64,000 bases of DNA from NCBI RefSeq assembly GCF_002262935.1, contig NZ_NPIA01000008.1, positions 1-64,000 of the forward strand, given 5' to 3'. The position numbers were made by a program, and so were the translations under genes. Under the pieces are notes generated by a model, which had not been told where the DNA came from, did not search any database, and saw nothing but the letters and a program-made list of their open reading frames with translations. Source of the DNA: Lottiidibacillus patelloidae. GTDB taxonomy: Bacteria; Bacillota; Bacilli; Bacillales; SA5d-4. Positions 44,870 to 53,856 of the stretch are shown here, one piece after another (position 1 is the first letter of the stretch; every line of letters starts with the position of its first letter).

Positions 44870-44970
44870 AAAATCCGAACCCTCCAGTAATTCTGACTGA
44901 ACTGCACCTCCAATTATTAGATTGTGTCTAAAAATTGGGGTGCAGTTCATTCTGGCTGCGTTCGGATTTT
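44870..44970. terminator. Bidirectional terminator with a palindrome in its loop
   Basis: AAAATCCGAAC (44870-44880) pairs with GTTCGGATTTT (44960-44970), and CCAG with CTGG inside it. Between these arms sits a 52-bp palindrome (44898-44949). The outer stem ends convergent genes on both sides. Confidence 0.75.
44898..44949. mobile_element. 52-bp palindrome, possible IS3-type MITE or excision remnant
   Basis: It begins TGAACTGCACC and ends GGTGCAGTTCA. The arms pair over nearly the whole length (one bulged T), through CCAATT/AATTGG and TTAGA/TCTAA, leaving a TTGTG loop. TGAACTGC is identical to the outer eight bases of the right end of the IS at 436-2104. ATTCTG occurs at both edges. No coding capacity. 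Confidence 0.55.
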
Positions 44971-45004
44971 TCTATAAATATTAATTTTTTCTCTTTTTTA
45001 AGAG

Positions 45005-45703
45005 CTATTTCGATAGTTTCTTTAAATGTTCAATCATTAAATGATAATCATCTTGGTCGAGATTTGGATATTGATCAATTTTAGCTCGAACATACGTTAA
45101 CTCTTCGGGAAGCTCTTGATTATTACCACGTCTTGTTAAAAATGACGCGACAGAACCTGTAATTATCCCTAATATACCAACTCCTACAATCATTAAGAAT
45201 GTTGCAATGATTCTACCAATGACCGTTTCTGGATATAAGTCACCATATCCTACAGTAGTTGTCGTTACGATTACCCACCAAAAAGCGTCTCCATACGTTA
45301 CAAAGCTGTCCTCAATCCATTTCATCGGAATAGCTGTAATAAACATAATAGCGATTATAAATACAAATAGTTTATCAATATTATAATTCCTTAAAAAATC
45401 GTCAATAAGTGACTTTCGGCGGTTAAGAATTGCGATTAATCTAATAACCCGAAATAGTCGAACAATCCGTGCTGCTTTAAAAAATTGATCCAATGGAATA
45501 ATGGCAATTAAGTCTAATGGATTGCTCTTAATAAATGTCCACTTATTTTCACTTAGCCATAGTCTAACCGTATAGTCTACAACAAATAAACCCCATACGA
45601 ACAAATCTAAAGCAGCTTGGTATTCATCATCATAGATTAAAGTAAATATTACAAGAACGGCTAATAAAAGTTCATATATGAAGATAGAACTTTGCTTATT
45701 CAT
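45005..45703 (-). CDS. Voltage-gated-like potassium channel
   Basis: A 232-residue channel subunit with six transmembrane segments. An S4-like helix with repeated arginines (FKAARIVRLFRVIRLIAIL, about 80-98) suggests voltage sensitivity. The selectivity filter TTTVGYGDLYP (about 148-158) defines K+ selectivity and is followed by the pore-lining helix. It has only a short cytosolic C terminus without RCK/TrkA-N domains. It starts 9 bp after the DUF84 gene and is probably co-transcribed with it. Tetramer formation is inferred from the family. Confidence 0.92.
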   Translation of the reverse strand: MNKQSSIFIYELLLAVLVIFTLIYDDEYQAALDLFVWGLFVVDYTVRLWLSENKWTFIKSNPLDLIAIIPLDQFFKAARIVRLFRVIRLIAILNRRKSLIDDFLRNYNIDKLFVFIIAIMFITAIPMKWIEDSFVTYGDAFWWVIVTTTTVGYGDLYPETVIGRIIATFLMIVGVGILGIITGSVASFLTRRGNNQELPEELTYVRAKIDQYPNLDQDDYHLMIEHLKKLSK

Positions 45704-45712
45704 ACATCCTCC

Positions 45713-46231
45713 TTAATCTTTCTTCGAGTGATAGTTGTATAGCCCAAATAATATGCGGACGACATGGGAAAACATCTCTACACGAGTCACATATCCATTT
45801 GTAAAGATGCCGACTGCACCTTCTTTTGAACGTACATCATGTTTTTTTGTAAATTCTGCCATAACTACACCAAGTTCTTTTCCAGAACGGACCCCTTGAG
45901 CGATTTCTTCTTGTAAATAAATTCTCATCCCACTTGCAACAAAAACATCCCCGTCTGCCGTCGCTAAAGCTCCCCAATTGTTAACGAGCATTCCTTCATT
46001 AGTATCGACAACTCCACCTTCTAAACCAATTCCAATGTCTGCTTCGCTTGCCTTCACAGTAGCCAATGCTCGATTGATTGCACCTTGTTTTGTTTCTTCA
46101 TCACCGATAGGTTGATCTGCAACATCTGAAGGTACGTTTATTCCATCTACTTCAACATTCTCATTAATTAGCGCTTGCTTTACTGCGTTAATTTTTGCTG
46201 GGTTTAATGAACCAACTACAATCCTCATCAT
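45713..46231 (-). CDS. DUF84 family NTPase (inosine/xanthosine triphosphatase-like)
   Basis: A 172-residue protein of the DUF84/YjjX family, which hydrolyses non-canonical purine nucleoside triphosphates. Start MRIVVGSLNPAKINAVKQAL, DIGIGLEGGVV (acidic metal-binding region) and RSKEGAVGIFTNGYVTR are recognisable. Two ATG codons in tandem (46231, 46228) follow AAAGGGGATC; either could be used. It lies between ytoP and the channel gene in one direction. Confidence 0.88.
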   Translation of the reverse strand: MMRIVVGSLNPAKINAVKQALINENVEVDGINVPSDVADQPIGDEETKQGAINRALATVKASEADIGIGLEGGVVDTNEGMLVNNWGALATADGDVFVASGMRIYLQEEIAQGVRSGKELGVVMAEFTKKHDVRSKEGAVGIFTNGYVTRVEMFSHVVRILFGLYNYHSKKD

Positions 46232-46250
46232 GATCCCCTTTCAAAAGAAA

Positions 46251-46270
46251 AGAAGCCAATGAAGGCTTCT
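46251..46270 (-). terminator. Terminator of ytoP
   Basis: AGAAGCC, AATGAA, GGCTTCT: a 7-bp stem, then TTTTCTTTTG on the minus strand. Confidence 0.72.
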
Positions 46271-46275
46271 AAAAT

Positions 46276-47349
46276 TTAACCGTTCGCTCTAATTGAATCT
46301 ACAGTCGTTTTATCAGTTGTTTTAACAAGCTTTGTTAATAGTTCTTTTGCAGCAGCATAGTCATCAACGTGGATAATAGAAGCAGCTGTATGAATATAGC
46401 GTGAACAAATACCTATAACTGCTGAAGGTACACCATTATTTGACATATGTACTCTTCCTGCATCCGTTCCACCTTGTGATACAAAGAATTGATACGGAAT
46501 ATCATTGCTTTCTGCAGTGTCTAAAATAAATTCTCTAATCCCGCGATGTGTGACCATTGAGCGGTCTAAAATTCGGATAAGTGCACCTTTCCCTAATTGA
46601 CCAAATGCATTTTTATCTCCAGAAGAATCATTTGCTGGACTAGCATCTAATGCATAAAAAATATCTGGGTTAATCATATTAGCAGCAGTTTGTGCACCGC
46701 GAAGCCCAACTTCTTCTTGTACCGTTGCCCCAGAGTATAATGTATTAGGTAACTCAATACCATTTACTTCTTTTAATAATTCAGCAGCAAGACCACAACC
46801 ATATCGGTTATCCCAAGCTTTAGCTAAAATTTTCTTCTCATTAGCCATCGGTGTAAATGGACAAATTGGAACGATTTGTTGTCCTGGTTTGATTCCAATT
46901 TTGATTGCATCTTCACGATCATCTGCCCCGATATCAATTAACATATTTTTAATTTGCATCGGTTTACTACGCTGTGCCTCATCAAGTAAGTGAGGAGGAA
47001 TTGATGCGATAACACCAACTACCGGTCCGTTATTTGTCATTACTTGGACGCGTTGGGCAAGCATGACTTGTGACCACCATCCACCTAGCGTCTGAAAGCG
47101 AATCATCCCGTTTTCTGTGATTTGCGTAACCATAAAGCCAACTTCATCCATATGACCAGCAACCATAACTCTTGGAGAACCTTCTTTACCATGCTTTACT
47201 CCAAAAACGCTTCCAAGCTTATCATAAATCATTTCATCTGCATATGGTTCTAATTGCTCAGTCATAAACTTTCGAACAGCATGCTCATTACCAGGAGCAC
47301 CTTGAAGCTCAGTTAATGTCTTAAAGAGCTGCTTCGTTTCATTATTCAT
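46276..47349 (-). CDS. ytoP: M42 family aminopeptidase YtoP
   Basis: A 357-residue cobalt/zinc aminopeptidase of the M42 (FrvX/PepA-like) family that trims peptides in the cytosol. Metal ligands are visible in [17 protein letters not shown] (His-x-Asp), [32 protein letters not shown] (catalytic Glu-Glu) and [11 protein letters not shown], with the last histidine in [16 protein letters not shown]. The position beside ytzB and ytoQ agrees with B. subtilis. The ATG follows GAGGATG. Confidence 0.95.
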   Translation of the reverse strand: MNNETKQLFKTLTELQGAPGNEHAVRKFMTEQLEPYADEMIYDKLGSVFGVKHGKEGSPRVMVAGHMDEVGFMVTQITENGMIRFQTLGGWWSQVMLAQRVQVMTNNGPVVGVIASIPPHLLDEAQRSKPMQIKNMLIDIGADDREDAIKIGIKPGQQIVPICPFTPMANEKKILAKAWDNRYGCGLAAELLKEVNGIELPNTLYSGATVQEEVGLRGAQTAANMINPDIFYALDASPANDSSGDKNAFGQLGKGALIRILDRSMVTHRGIREFILDTAESNDIPYQFFVSQGGTDAGRVHMSNNGVPSAVIGICSRYIHTAASIIHVDDYAAAKELLTKLVKTTDKTTVDSIRANG

Positions 47350-47503
47350 TTTATAATCATCCTCATACGCTTATTATGTATCTCTCATCATTTTACAAAA
47401 GTTAAGATGAACTTTCCACAAATAAGTAAATTTCTCCGTTCTTTCCAATCCTATTTCAGATTATGTATAATATAGGTAGAGCCTTTACTAAAGGAGTGGT
47501 CAT

Positions 47504-47812
47504 TTGAGTTGGAGAAAATTTTTACTCGGAGTCGGAGTTGGTGCAGCTACTGCACTTTTATTACAAACGCAATTAAGTAAAGAACATATTAGTGCTGAAA
47601 AAGCGCTAAAACTTGCAAAAGAAGCCTTTAAGAAAAGCGGGCCAATAGAAGGATCGTGGATAAATACTGGAAAAGAAACATTTGATGCAGATGGTATCAT
47701 TCACGACGTTTATCGCGGTGGCATATCCAAAGTAAAGGATGGAAAGCTTTCACATTTTGAATTTGTTATTAGTGCAAAAACTGGAACATTAATTGAAGTA
47801 AATGAAGAATAG
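47504..47812 (+). CDS. ytzB: PepSY domain protein YtzB
   Basis: A 102-residue protein with an N-terminal signal-anchor-like segment (FLLGVGVGAATALLLQTQL, about 6-24) and a single PepSY domain (about 35-100, SAEKALKLAKEAF ... EFVISAKTGTLIEVNEE). PepSY domains are thought to modulate peptidases, but the partner is unknown. The start is TTG at 47504 after AAGGAGTGG. It diverges from ytoP, as in B. subtilis. Confidence 0.9.
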   Translation: MSWRKFLLGVGVGAATALLLQTQLSKEHISAEKALKLAKEAFKKSGPIEGSWINTGKETFDADGIIHDVYRGGISKVKDGKLSHFEFVISAKTGTLIEVNEE

Positions 47813-47828
47813 CGGATAACTAGCAACG

Positions 47829-47856
47829 AAAAAAGCTCCCAATTAAGGGAGCTTTT
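47829..47856. terminator. Bidirectional terminator after ytzB
   Basis: AAAAGCTCCC, AATTAA, GGGAGCTTTT: a 10-bp stem between convergent genes, with A- and T-runs on its two sides. Confidence 0.85.
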
Positions 47857-47860
47857 GCTT

Positions 47861-48454
47861 TTAGTTAAAAGATTGATTTTGTCCTAAAATGTTATTAGCA
47901 ATTTGATACTCCGTAGTAGAGTATGCACGTTTTAACCAGATCACTAAAATGACTACTGGGATAATTACTACTAATAAATTAACGAAGAAAATAAGGCCCC
48001 AATGCATATGTGTACTTAATGCATCTTTATGCTTTGCTTGATAATCTGCAATTCCGTCAACATCAGCTAAACTTTCTTTACCTACAGCTTTACCAGTTTC
48101 AACTTCATAATAAACAATTTTTGAATGAGAAGTGATGTAAAAATCATCTCTTACAGTTTCATAATGAGCAACAGCTGCAACATACGTGAATTCTTTATCT
48201 GTAACAACTGTTTGTGTTGCTGCAGTTTTTTCATTTGTTACTTTTTCTTCAACAGTTCTGATCACCGTGAATGTTTCTACTTCTGCTAAATGTACTGAAC
48301 CTTCTTTAAAGTCATAATATAATCCAGATAATCTTTCTTCAACAGCATCTTTCATTCCAGCCGGTTCGTTATGGTTACCGTTAGCTAAAACTGCAGTTGA
48401 GAAAATTCCGAATGTGAATAAAGCTGTTAACATTACAGTTAATAATTTTTTCAT
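47861..48454 (-). CDS. Uncharacterised protein with signal peptide and C-terminal membrane anchor
   Basis: A 197-residue protein. A cleavable-type signal peptide (about 1-24, ending AVLANG) precedes an extracytoplasmic domain of about 125 residues rich in Val, Thr and Glu. A C-terminal transmembrane helix (about 152-172, LIFFVNLLVVIIPVVILVIWL) and a short cytosolic tail follow. I do not recognise the family. It stands alone between ytzB and ytnP, and the ATG follows GGGGAGG. Confidence 0.72.
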   Translation of the reverse strand: MKKLLTVMLTALFTFGIFSTAVLANGNHNEPAGMKDAVEERLSGLYYDFKEGSVHLAEVETFTVIRTVEEKVTNEKTAATQTVVTDKEFTYVAAVAHYETVRDDFYITSHSKIVYYEVETGKAVGKESLADVDGIADYQAKHKDALSTHMHWGLIFFVNLLVVIIPVVILVIWLKRAYSTTEYQIANNILGQNQSFN

Positions 48455-48635
48455 CTATTTTTCCTCCCCAGATGTCTCTATATTTAATCTAGCAATATCA
48501 TACCATAGTTTGTTAGCTTTTCTATGGTAGTTTATGAGAATTTTGTTACAAAATAATGTATATTTATTTGTCTTGGTCACGCAGATATTATTTTATCAGC
48601 GATTTGTATTTTTTCCAATGGGAATTTTTATGAAC

Positions 48636-49478
48636 TTACGATTTTCTTTTTATTGATTGTGTAATGCTGCCTTTTGCATCCCATTTAAGTGCACGATAAA
48701 TCGCATCATGATAGAAAAGAAACCATGTATTACTTTCTTTCGCTTGTTTTAACAAACGATCTTTTTGCATAATCGAATCCATTGGATAATCGTCATATGC
48801 TAAAACCCATAACGGATTTTGGTGTGCATGTGTCGGCATTAGATCTGCCATATGGATAAGATTTTCACCATCTCGATTAATTAAGATGATCGAGTGCCCA
48901 TCACTATGACCACCTGTATGCACCATTTTTATCCCCTGAATAACCTCAAGCTCTTGTTCATACGTGTTCACTTGATGTTCGATTGGCTTCCAATTTTCTT
49001 CCCAATAAGTATTAATAGAACGAATATTAGGTTGTTTCATTTCATTCCATTCACGAGCACTTGTATAGATAATGGCATTTTTAAAAGTAGGTACAAGCTC
49101 ACCATTATCCCATTTCGTTAAACCACAAGCATGATCAAAGTGCATATGTGTCATTAATATAATATCTATATCATCTGTCGTTAATTGTAGTTCATTTAAT
49201 GAAGAATCAATATTTGATTGCGAAGTAACTCCAAAATTTTTCAGTTGTTTTTCAGAAAGTTTTTCATTACCAATACCTGATTCAATTAATATGTTCTTTC
49301 CTTCTACCTGAATAAGCATCGGGTCTGTCCGAAGTTCGATTTGATTCTTTTCATTTACTTCATAAAACCTACTCCAAAGTGGCTTTGGCACTACACCAAA
49401 CATTGCTCCGCCATCTAAATGAGTTACACCACCATCGAGCCATGTTATTGTCATATCTCCAATTTTCAGCTGTTCCAT
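48636..49478 (-). CDS. ytnP: Metallo-beta-lactamase fold lactonase-like hydrolase YtnP
   Basis: A 280-residue MBL-fold hydrolase. The zinc motif [17 protein letters not shown] (HxHxDH, about 107-123), a further histidine in [15 protein letters not shown] and the aspartate in [13 protein letters not shown] are complete. B. subtilis YtnP has been described as a lactonase acting on quorum-sensing lactones; that activity is plausible here, but the physiological substrate is not shown by sequence. The gene is monocistronic with trmB upstream on the same strand. Confidence 0.92.
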   Translation of the reverse strand: MEQLKIGDMTITWLDGGVTHLDGGAMFGVVPKPLWSRFYEVNEKNQIELRTDPMLIQVEGKNILIESGIGNEKLSEKQLKNFGVTSQSNIDSSLNELQLTTDDIDIILMTHMHFDHACGLTKWDNGELVPTFKNAIIYTSAREWNEMKQPNIRSINTYWEENWKPIEHQVNTYEQELEVIQGIKMVHTGGHSDGHSIILINRDGENLIHMADLMPTHAHQNPLWVLAYDDYPMDSIMQKDRLLKQAKESNTWFLFYHDAIYRALKWDAKGSITQSIKRKS

Positions 49479-49601
49479 CCATATGCCCCCTACACTTGTA
49501 CTGTCTGTTATAGTTTACCATTTTTAGAAATTATAAAAAATAATAATTATTCCAAATGTCAAAAGAGGTGGAACGAACATAACAATTATTCAATTTAGAG
49601 G

Positions 49602-49753
49602 TTGTTGAGTATTTTTGTGTGAAGCGTAGTCAAAATACCGAGACTCCTACGGGAACAGCACGTGTCCGAAGACCCCGTAAGAAAGCTGTTTTTGCTTACT
49701 TGCGAGCATGAGGCCGTGCCCGTGGAAAGCGAAGTATTTTGACGAAGCAACAA
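49602..49753. repeat. Dispersed intergenic hairpin repeat, copy 3
   Basis: Core GACTCCTACGGGAACAG on the left and GTGCCCGTGGAAAGCGAAG on the right. The outer arms GTCAAAATAC (49629-49638) and GTATTTTGAC (49734-49743) pair perfectly over 10 bp, and TTGTTG (49602-49607) with CAACAA (49748-49753) extends this. An inner hairpin-like part carries AAGACCCC. It accounts for most of the 366 bp between ytnP and trmB. Confidence 0.8.
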
Positions 49754-49844
49754 TTTTTATAAAAAAATAACCGAACTAGTTCAAATTAACAATCTGAATG
49801 AGTCCGGCCTGTCTAGATTCTTTTTTATCCTAAGCACTAAAAAA

Positions 49845-50486
49845 TCAACTAATAAATTGAGCTTCACAACGGTAAATACGCATACCTTCTTCTGAAAATT
49901 TTCTTTCGTATTCAGTCATCACATTACCTTCTATATCACTTTTATGAAGGTCTAAACTAATATTTTTCAACAACATCCCATATTTAGAAAAACTTTCTAA
50001 GGAAAATTCAAATAACGCCTGATTGTCAGTTTTGAAATGAATTTCACCATTTTTCTTCATAATTTGTTTGTAATTGTCTAAGAAATCTTTATAAGTTAAC
50101 CTACGTCTAGCATGACGATCCTTCGGCCAAGGGTCAGAAAAATTTAAATAGACACGATCTACTTCGCCTTCTTCAAAATATTGCAATATATTAACTGCAT
50201 TTACATTTAACAGTTTTGCGTTACTAATATCTGCATCAACAATATTATTCATCGCTTTTACGACAATTGTGGTAAATCGCTCAATTCCAATGTAATTTAT
50301 GTCTGGATTTTGTTTGGCCATACCTGTTACAAAGCCACCTTTTCCAGTACCTATTTCAATATGAATTGGATTATCATTTTTAAAAATGGTTTTCCATTTG
50401 CCTTTATAATTCTCAGGTTCTTGTACAACAACAGTAGGATGCTCTGCTAACTTTTCCTCTGCTTTTGGATCATTTCTAAGTCTCAC
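49845..50486 (-). CDS. trmB: tRNA (guanine-N7)-methyltransferase
   Basis: A 213-residue SAM-dependent enzyme that methylates G46 of tRNA. The SAM-binding region is [21 protein letters not shown] (about 46-66), and the catalytic part is [28 protein letters not shown] (about 117-144). The start is read as GTG at 50486 (protein [13 protein letters not shown]), which follows AAGGA at 9-10 bases. The GTG at 50495 would sit directly on the ribosome binding site. The neighbours ytnP and ytzH match B. subtilis. Confidence 0.96.
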   Translation of the reverse strand: MRLRNDPKAEEKLAEHPTVVVQEPENYKGKWKTIFKNDNPIHIEIGTGKGGFVTGMAKQNPDINYIGIERFTTIVVKAMNNIVDADISNAKLLNVNAVNILQYFEEGEVDRVYLNFSDPWPKDRHARRRLTYKDFLDNYKQIMKKNGEIHFKTDNQALFEFSLESFSKYGMLLKNISLDLHKSDIEGNVMTEYERKFSEEGMRIYRCEAQFIS

Positions 50487-50576
50487 TGATGTCACTTCCT
50501 TGCGTTATGTTATCCTTTAAACAACAGTTATCATAGCATAATATTAACTTTAAAACACGACTTAAGGAGAATTGTC

Positions 50577-51317
50577 ATGATCATTTTTGAAGAGAACGAC
50601 CATTTTATCTTATATACCCAACATGATCACGGATTATTGTCTGGAGAAATTGCGTTTCAATGGGGAAATAGTGAATTTCCGCTTGCTACATTTAATCAAA
50701 TTATGACAGCAACTTACCATGACTTTGCTTGGTATGATGAAGATCTTCAACCTAAATGGGACTATAAAAGCAACAAACCGTATGACTTTGTAGAATATCC
50801 GACATCTGAAAAATTAATTATTTACAAAAATGGAATATCACAGTTAGAAAAGTTATATCCGCATTGTGCCCTTTTAACATCACTCCATTACTGTTCGTTT
50901 TACAACGGAAGAAACGACAAAGAAATTTTGCGTTTTCTATCGAATGAAAAAAAGAGGCAGCAAAAACTAAAAAATTGGCTAAAGCTGAGGACTAATTCAG
51001 AAAAAGATCTAAGCTTTTTAAAACTTTGTGATGACTTTTCTTTATATGTTTGCTTAAATGAGCCTGGGGTTTCTAAAAGCAATGAACACCCATGGTATAA
51101 GAATGGAATTAGTTATAAAAATGGGGATGAAGAAACAATATTCGAGTTGTTTTGGTCTTCAAAAGAAGAAATCACAATTACACCCTTTCCGTTCAAAGAA
51201 GAGTGGGAAACATCCATTCCATATAGGAAAATGTGTAAAGAAACGAAGAAAATAGTTGGCAAAGGGAATACGAGAATTAAATTTAGGAAGCATGAGCAAA
51301 GGGGCGACGAGAATTGA
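50577..51317 (+). CDS. DUF3891 family protein
   Basis: A 246-residue cytosolic protein of the DUF3891 family. The start (MIIFEENDHFILYTQHDHGLLSGEIAFQWG) includes QHDHG with closely spaced histidines, and later HYCSFYNGR is typical. Conserved His, Asp and Asn hint at a metal-dependent enzyme, but no function is known. The ATG follows AAGGAGA. It diverges from trmB and is followed by a terminator overlapping its stop. In B. subtilis trmB is next to ytzH, so this gene is an addition between them. Confidence 0.83.
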   Translation: MIIFEENDHFILYTQHDHGLLSGEIAFQWGNSEFPLATFNQIMTATYHDFAWYDEDLQPKWDYKSNKPYDFVEYPTSEKLIIYKNGISQLEKLYPHCALLTSLHYCSFYNGRNDKEILRFLSNEKKRQQKLKNWLKLRTNSEKDLSFLKLCDDFSLYVCLNEPGVSKSNEHPWYKNGISYKNGDEETIFELFWSSKEEITITPFPFKEEWETSIPYRKMCKETKKIVGKGNTRIKFRKHEQRGDEN

Positions 51318-51347
51318 TCGTAATGATCGATTCCGTCAGCCCCTTTT
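51298..51347 (+). terminator. Terminator of the DUF3891 gene
   Basis: AAAGGGGC(GACG) pairs with (CGTC)AGCCCCTTTT, with GAAT/ATTC and GATC/GATC inside. The stop codon lies in the hairpin. Confidence 0.75.
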
Positions 51348-51405
51348 AAGGATATTTTCTAACGATTCTAGGCACACTATATAAAAAAAACTAAGGGTGA
51401 CTTAT

Positions 51406-51696
51406 ATGCCAATTACCTCAAACGATCAACTGCATTTACTATATGACATACTCACTAATCATAAGATTGACTGTTGTGGTTCTATGAGTGAATGCCAACA
51501 AATCCAACGTATTGTCCAATCACTAGTAAATGATCAATCATTGTCTTATGACATGAAGAATACGTTAAAAGATATATATAATTACAGTAAGGTACCTGAA
51601 AATAACCAACATTTAGAACATCATATTGTTCAACATAATGGTCATTTAGACAATTGGATTTCATCCATAGATAGTTTCACTAATCAACAATTTTAA
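51406..51696 (+). CDS. ytzH: YtzH-like protein
   Basis: A 96-residue helical protein of the YtzH family, unknown in function. Segments CGSMSECQQIQRIVQSLV and LKDIYNYSKVPENNQHLEHHIVQHNGHLDNWISSID match the family. The ATG at 51406 follows AAGGGTGA; the apparent start nine bases earlier overlaps that site. It is convergent with ytmP as in B. subtilis. Confidence 0.88.
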   Translation: MPITSNDQLHLLYDILTNHKIDCCGSMSECQQIQRIVQSLVNDQSLSYDMKNTLKDIYNYSKVPENNQHLEHHIVQHNGHLDNWISSIDSFTNQQF

Positions 51697-51721
51697 TATT
51701 ACCTAGGAAATATTTGTCGTA

Positions 51722-52534
51722 TTATTGTTTATTAGTTAAAATTTGTTCTAATCTGTCGGTCGCAGCTTGTACTTCAGCAGTCGAATCGCGGCCGACATAC
51801 CATAGTAATGATAAAATTGTTTGTGCTACAACGTACCAGTGCATTTTTTTCTTTAAATCATCTGTTAACTCCACGCCGTATTGCTTTAACCAACTTCCCC
51901 ACTCTTCGAATGGTACGTATGAGTATAATAGCATTCCTATATCTAATGCAGGATCTGCAATCATTGCTCCATCCCAATCAATTAAGAAGATGTCACCTTC
52001 ATCACTCATGATCCAATTATTATGATTTACGTCACAATGACAAACAACATATTTCACATCAACTTTCACTTCAGCTATTGATGTCTGTAAATATGATATA
52101 GCATCTTTAATTATTAAATTGTCATTTTCATTTAGTTCGTTCGTTTTACGAATTATACGATTTAAAATATCTTCTGGAGTCAAAGGTGTTTTTCCAATAC
52201 GCTTTAACATATTTAAGAGTTCCGATGAATGATGTATTTTCCGCAAGATAGTAGAAGTACAATGATCATTCATTTCAAGACCTTTTAACTGTCTACCTTG
52301 AACCCAAGTTTGTGCTATAATTACATCGCCACTTTCAAGCCTTTTTGTCCATAATAGCTTAGGAACAATTCCTTCCGCAGACAAGACAGCTAAAAAAGGT
52401 GAGGAATTCCGCTTGATAAAAAGGCGTTGATTCCCTGAATGGTCAACCGCATAATATGCTTCTCCTGTTGCTCCTCCAGCTGGATAAATACTCCAACCTT
52501 GACCTAATGCATGTTCCAAGTCAGTCACCCTCAT
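51722..52534 (-). CDS. ytmP: Phosphotransferase YtmP
   Basis: A 270-residue kinase-like protein of the aminoglycoside/choline phosphotransferase (APH) superfamily. The catalytic loop VVCHCDVNHNNWIMSDEGDIFLIDWDGAMIADPALDIGMLL (about 158-198) has the HxDxxxxN and DxD residues, and FIKRNSSPF may supply the ATP-binding lysine. The substrate is unknown. The gene is the B. subtilis ytmP by position (after ytzH). The pullulanase gene amyX that follows in B. subtilis is absent here. Confidence 0.9.
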   Translation of the reverse strand: MRVTDLEHALGQGWSIYPAGGATGEAYYAVDHSGNQRLFIKRNSSPFLAVLSAEGIVPKLLWTKRLESGDVIIAQTWVQGRQLKGLEMNDHCTSTILRKIHHSSELLNMLKRIGKTPLTPEDILNRIIRKTNELNENDNLIIKDAISYLQTSIAEVKVDVKYVVCHCDVNHNNWIMSDEGDIFLIDWDGAMIADPALDIGMLLYSYVPFEEWGSWLKQYGVELTDDLKKKMHWYVVAQTILSLLWYVGRDSTAEVQAATDRLEQILTNKQ

Positions 52535-52663
52535 TACCGTTCATTAAATTTACATTTTTCTATCATAACATATTTATTTCTAGAATGATTTAACTTTTTC
52601 AAAATCGTTTTAAATTAAAATGTGTTTTTATTTTTACCGAAACCTTTAGGAAATATCATTTAT

Positions 52664-52888
52664 TTAATCGTTACTCTTGTTTAAAAACTTTACTTTAGCG
52701 ATACGTGACATAATTAAAGTGGTAGCATAAATAATAATCGGTATCGCAATAACTAAATAACTTATTAAAATATTATCGAATTGGAATATCCAATCATATA
52801 GTCCAGCTTTTTTATATATTAGACCAATCCATAAGGCTGTAAAAACAATTGTAAAAAGTAAATCTTTTACGTTTAAATATTTCATCAT
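52664..52888 (-). CDS. Small two-helix membrane protein
   Basis: A 74-residue protein with two hydrophobic helices (about 10-27 and 40-60) and basic, short ends. I do not recognise the family. It follows ytlR by 17 bp on the same strand and is probably co-transcribed with it. The ATG at 52888 follows AAGGGGATAAG, and a second ATG comes next. The 129 bp up to ytmP contain only AT-rich sequence. Confidence 0.65.
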   Translation of the reverse strand: MMKYLNVKDLLFTIVFTALWIGLIYKKAGLYDWIFQFDNILISYLVIAIPIIIYATTLIMSRIAKVKFLNKSND

Positions 52889-52905
52889 CTTATCCCCTTT
52901 TTTGT

Positions 52906-53838
52906 TTAAATGCTTATTTTTAACGACTTATGTATTATTGATATATTAGCAGGGGTGTAACCTACTGTTTCTCCATCAGCATGGATGAGTATTTTCTCTT
53001 CACTTTCTAAATATATCTCTTTTCCTTTGAACGTTGCTACTTCTTTCATCTGTAAATGTTTACCAATAAATACAAGCCCAAACAATGTTAATAATTTTAG
53101 CCTTGATAAATTGTGAACTATAATAACATCAAGGGCGCCATCTTGATTTGACGAATTGGGTGAAATCTTCATTCCACCACCATAAAATGGACCATTAGCT
53201 ACCGTAATGAACCAGACATTAGAAAAATCATGATTCTTCCCATCGACATTTATTGTTAGATTCGTTCGTTTATACGTAATAATTAAAGATATTAATGCAA
53301 TAACATATGATAAAGAACCTAAGCCAAATGTATTGAGCCATGATTTTATTTTGGAGTTATTTGCCTTTTTACCAACTTCAGCATCAAACCCTGCACCGAG
53401 CGCATTAACAAACCTTCCTTGCGCTTCACTATTTTGTAATTGGTAAAACCCTACATCAATTCCAGTTACGTTTTTCATTTTTTCTATTCTTTTTAATGCT
53501 TTGATAGGATGTTTGTCCTGGCCAATTGAACGAACAAAATCATTTCCAGTTCCACCAGCAATTACACCAAACGTAAATGGTACTTCTTTATTAGGAAGTC
53601 CGCTGATAGCTTCTTGCACAGTTCCATCGCCGCCAATGATGATTAATGATTTGATTTCATCGTGCATTTTATCAGCAACAATCTGTTTTACAATCTCAGT
53701 TGCTTCTCCCTCCCGAGAAGTAAAATAAATTGAATAGGGAATATTATTTGAGATCAAGTATCGCTCTACTTTCATCCAAGTTCGTTTTCCTTTGCCGCTA
53801 GCAGAGTTAGGATTTACAATAAAGACATGTTTTTTCAT
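52906..53838 (-). CDS. ytlR: Diacylglycerol/lipid kinase family protein YtlR
   Basis: A 310-residue kinase of the DagK_cat family. Nucleotide-binding motifs NPNSASGKGKRTW (about 9-21), IIGGDGTVQEAISG (about 67-80) and VIAGGTGNDFVRS (about 92-104) are present, with ANGPFYGGGMKISP later. It is likely to phosphorylate a lipid such as diacylglycerol or an isoprenoid-related lipid at the membrane, but YtlR's substrate is not proven. It lies 18 bp after thpR, in the order known from B. subtilis. Confidence 0.92.
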   Translation of the reverse strand: MKKHVFIVNPNSASGKGKRTWMKVERYLISNNIPYSIYFTSREGEATEIVKQIVADKMHDEIKSLIIIGGDGTVQEAISGLPNKEVPFTFGVIAGGTGNDFVRSIGQDKHPIKALKRIEKMKNVTGIDVGFYQLQNSEAQGRFVNALGAGFDAEVGKKANNSKIKSWLNTFGLGSLSYVIALISLIITYKRTNLTINVDGKNHDFSNVWFITVANGPFYGGGMKISPNSSNQDGALDVIIVHNLSRLKLLTLFGLVFIGKHLQMKEVATFKGKEIYLESEEKILIHADGETVGYTPANISIIHKSLKISI

Positions 53839-53856
53839 ATTATTGACCTCTTCTTA

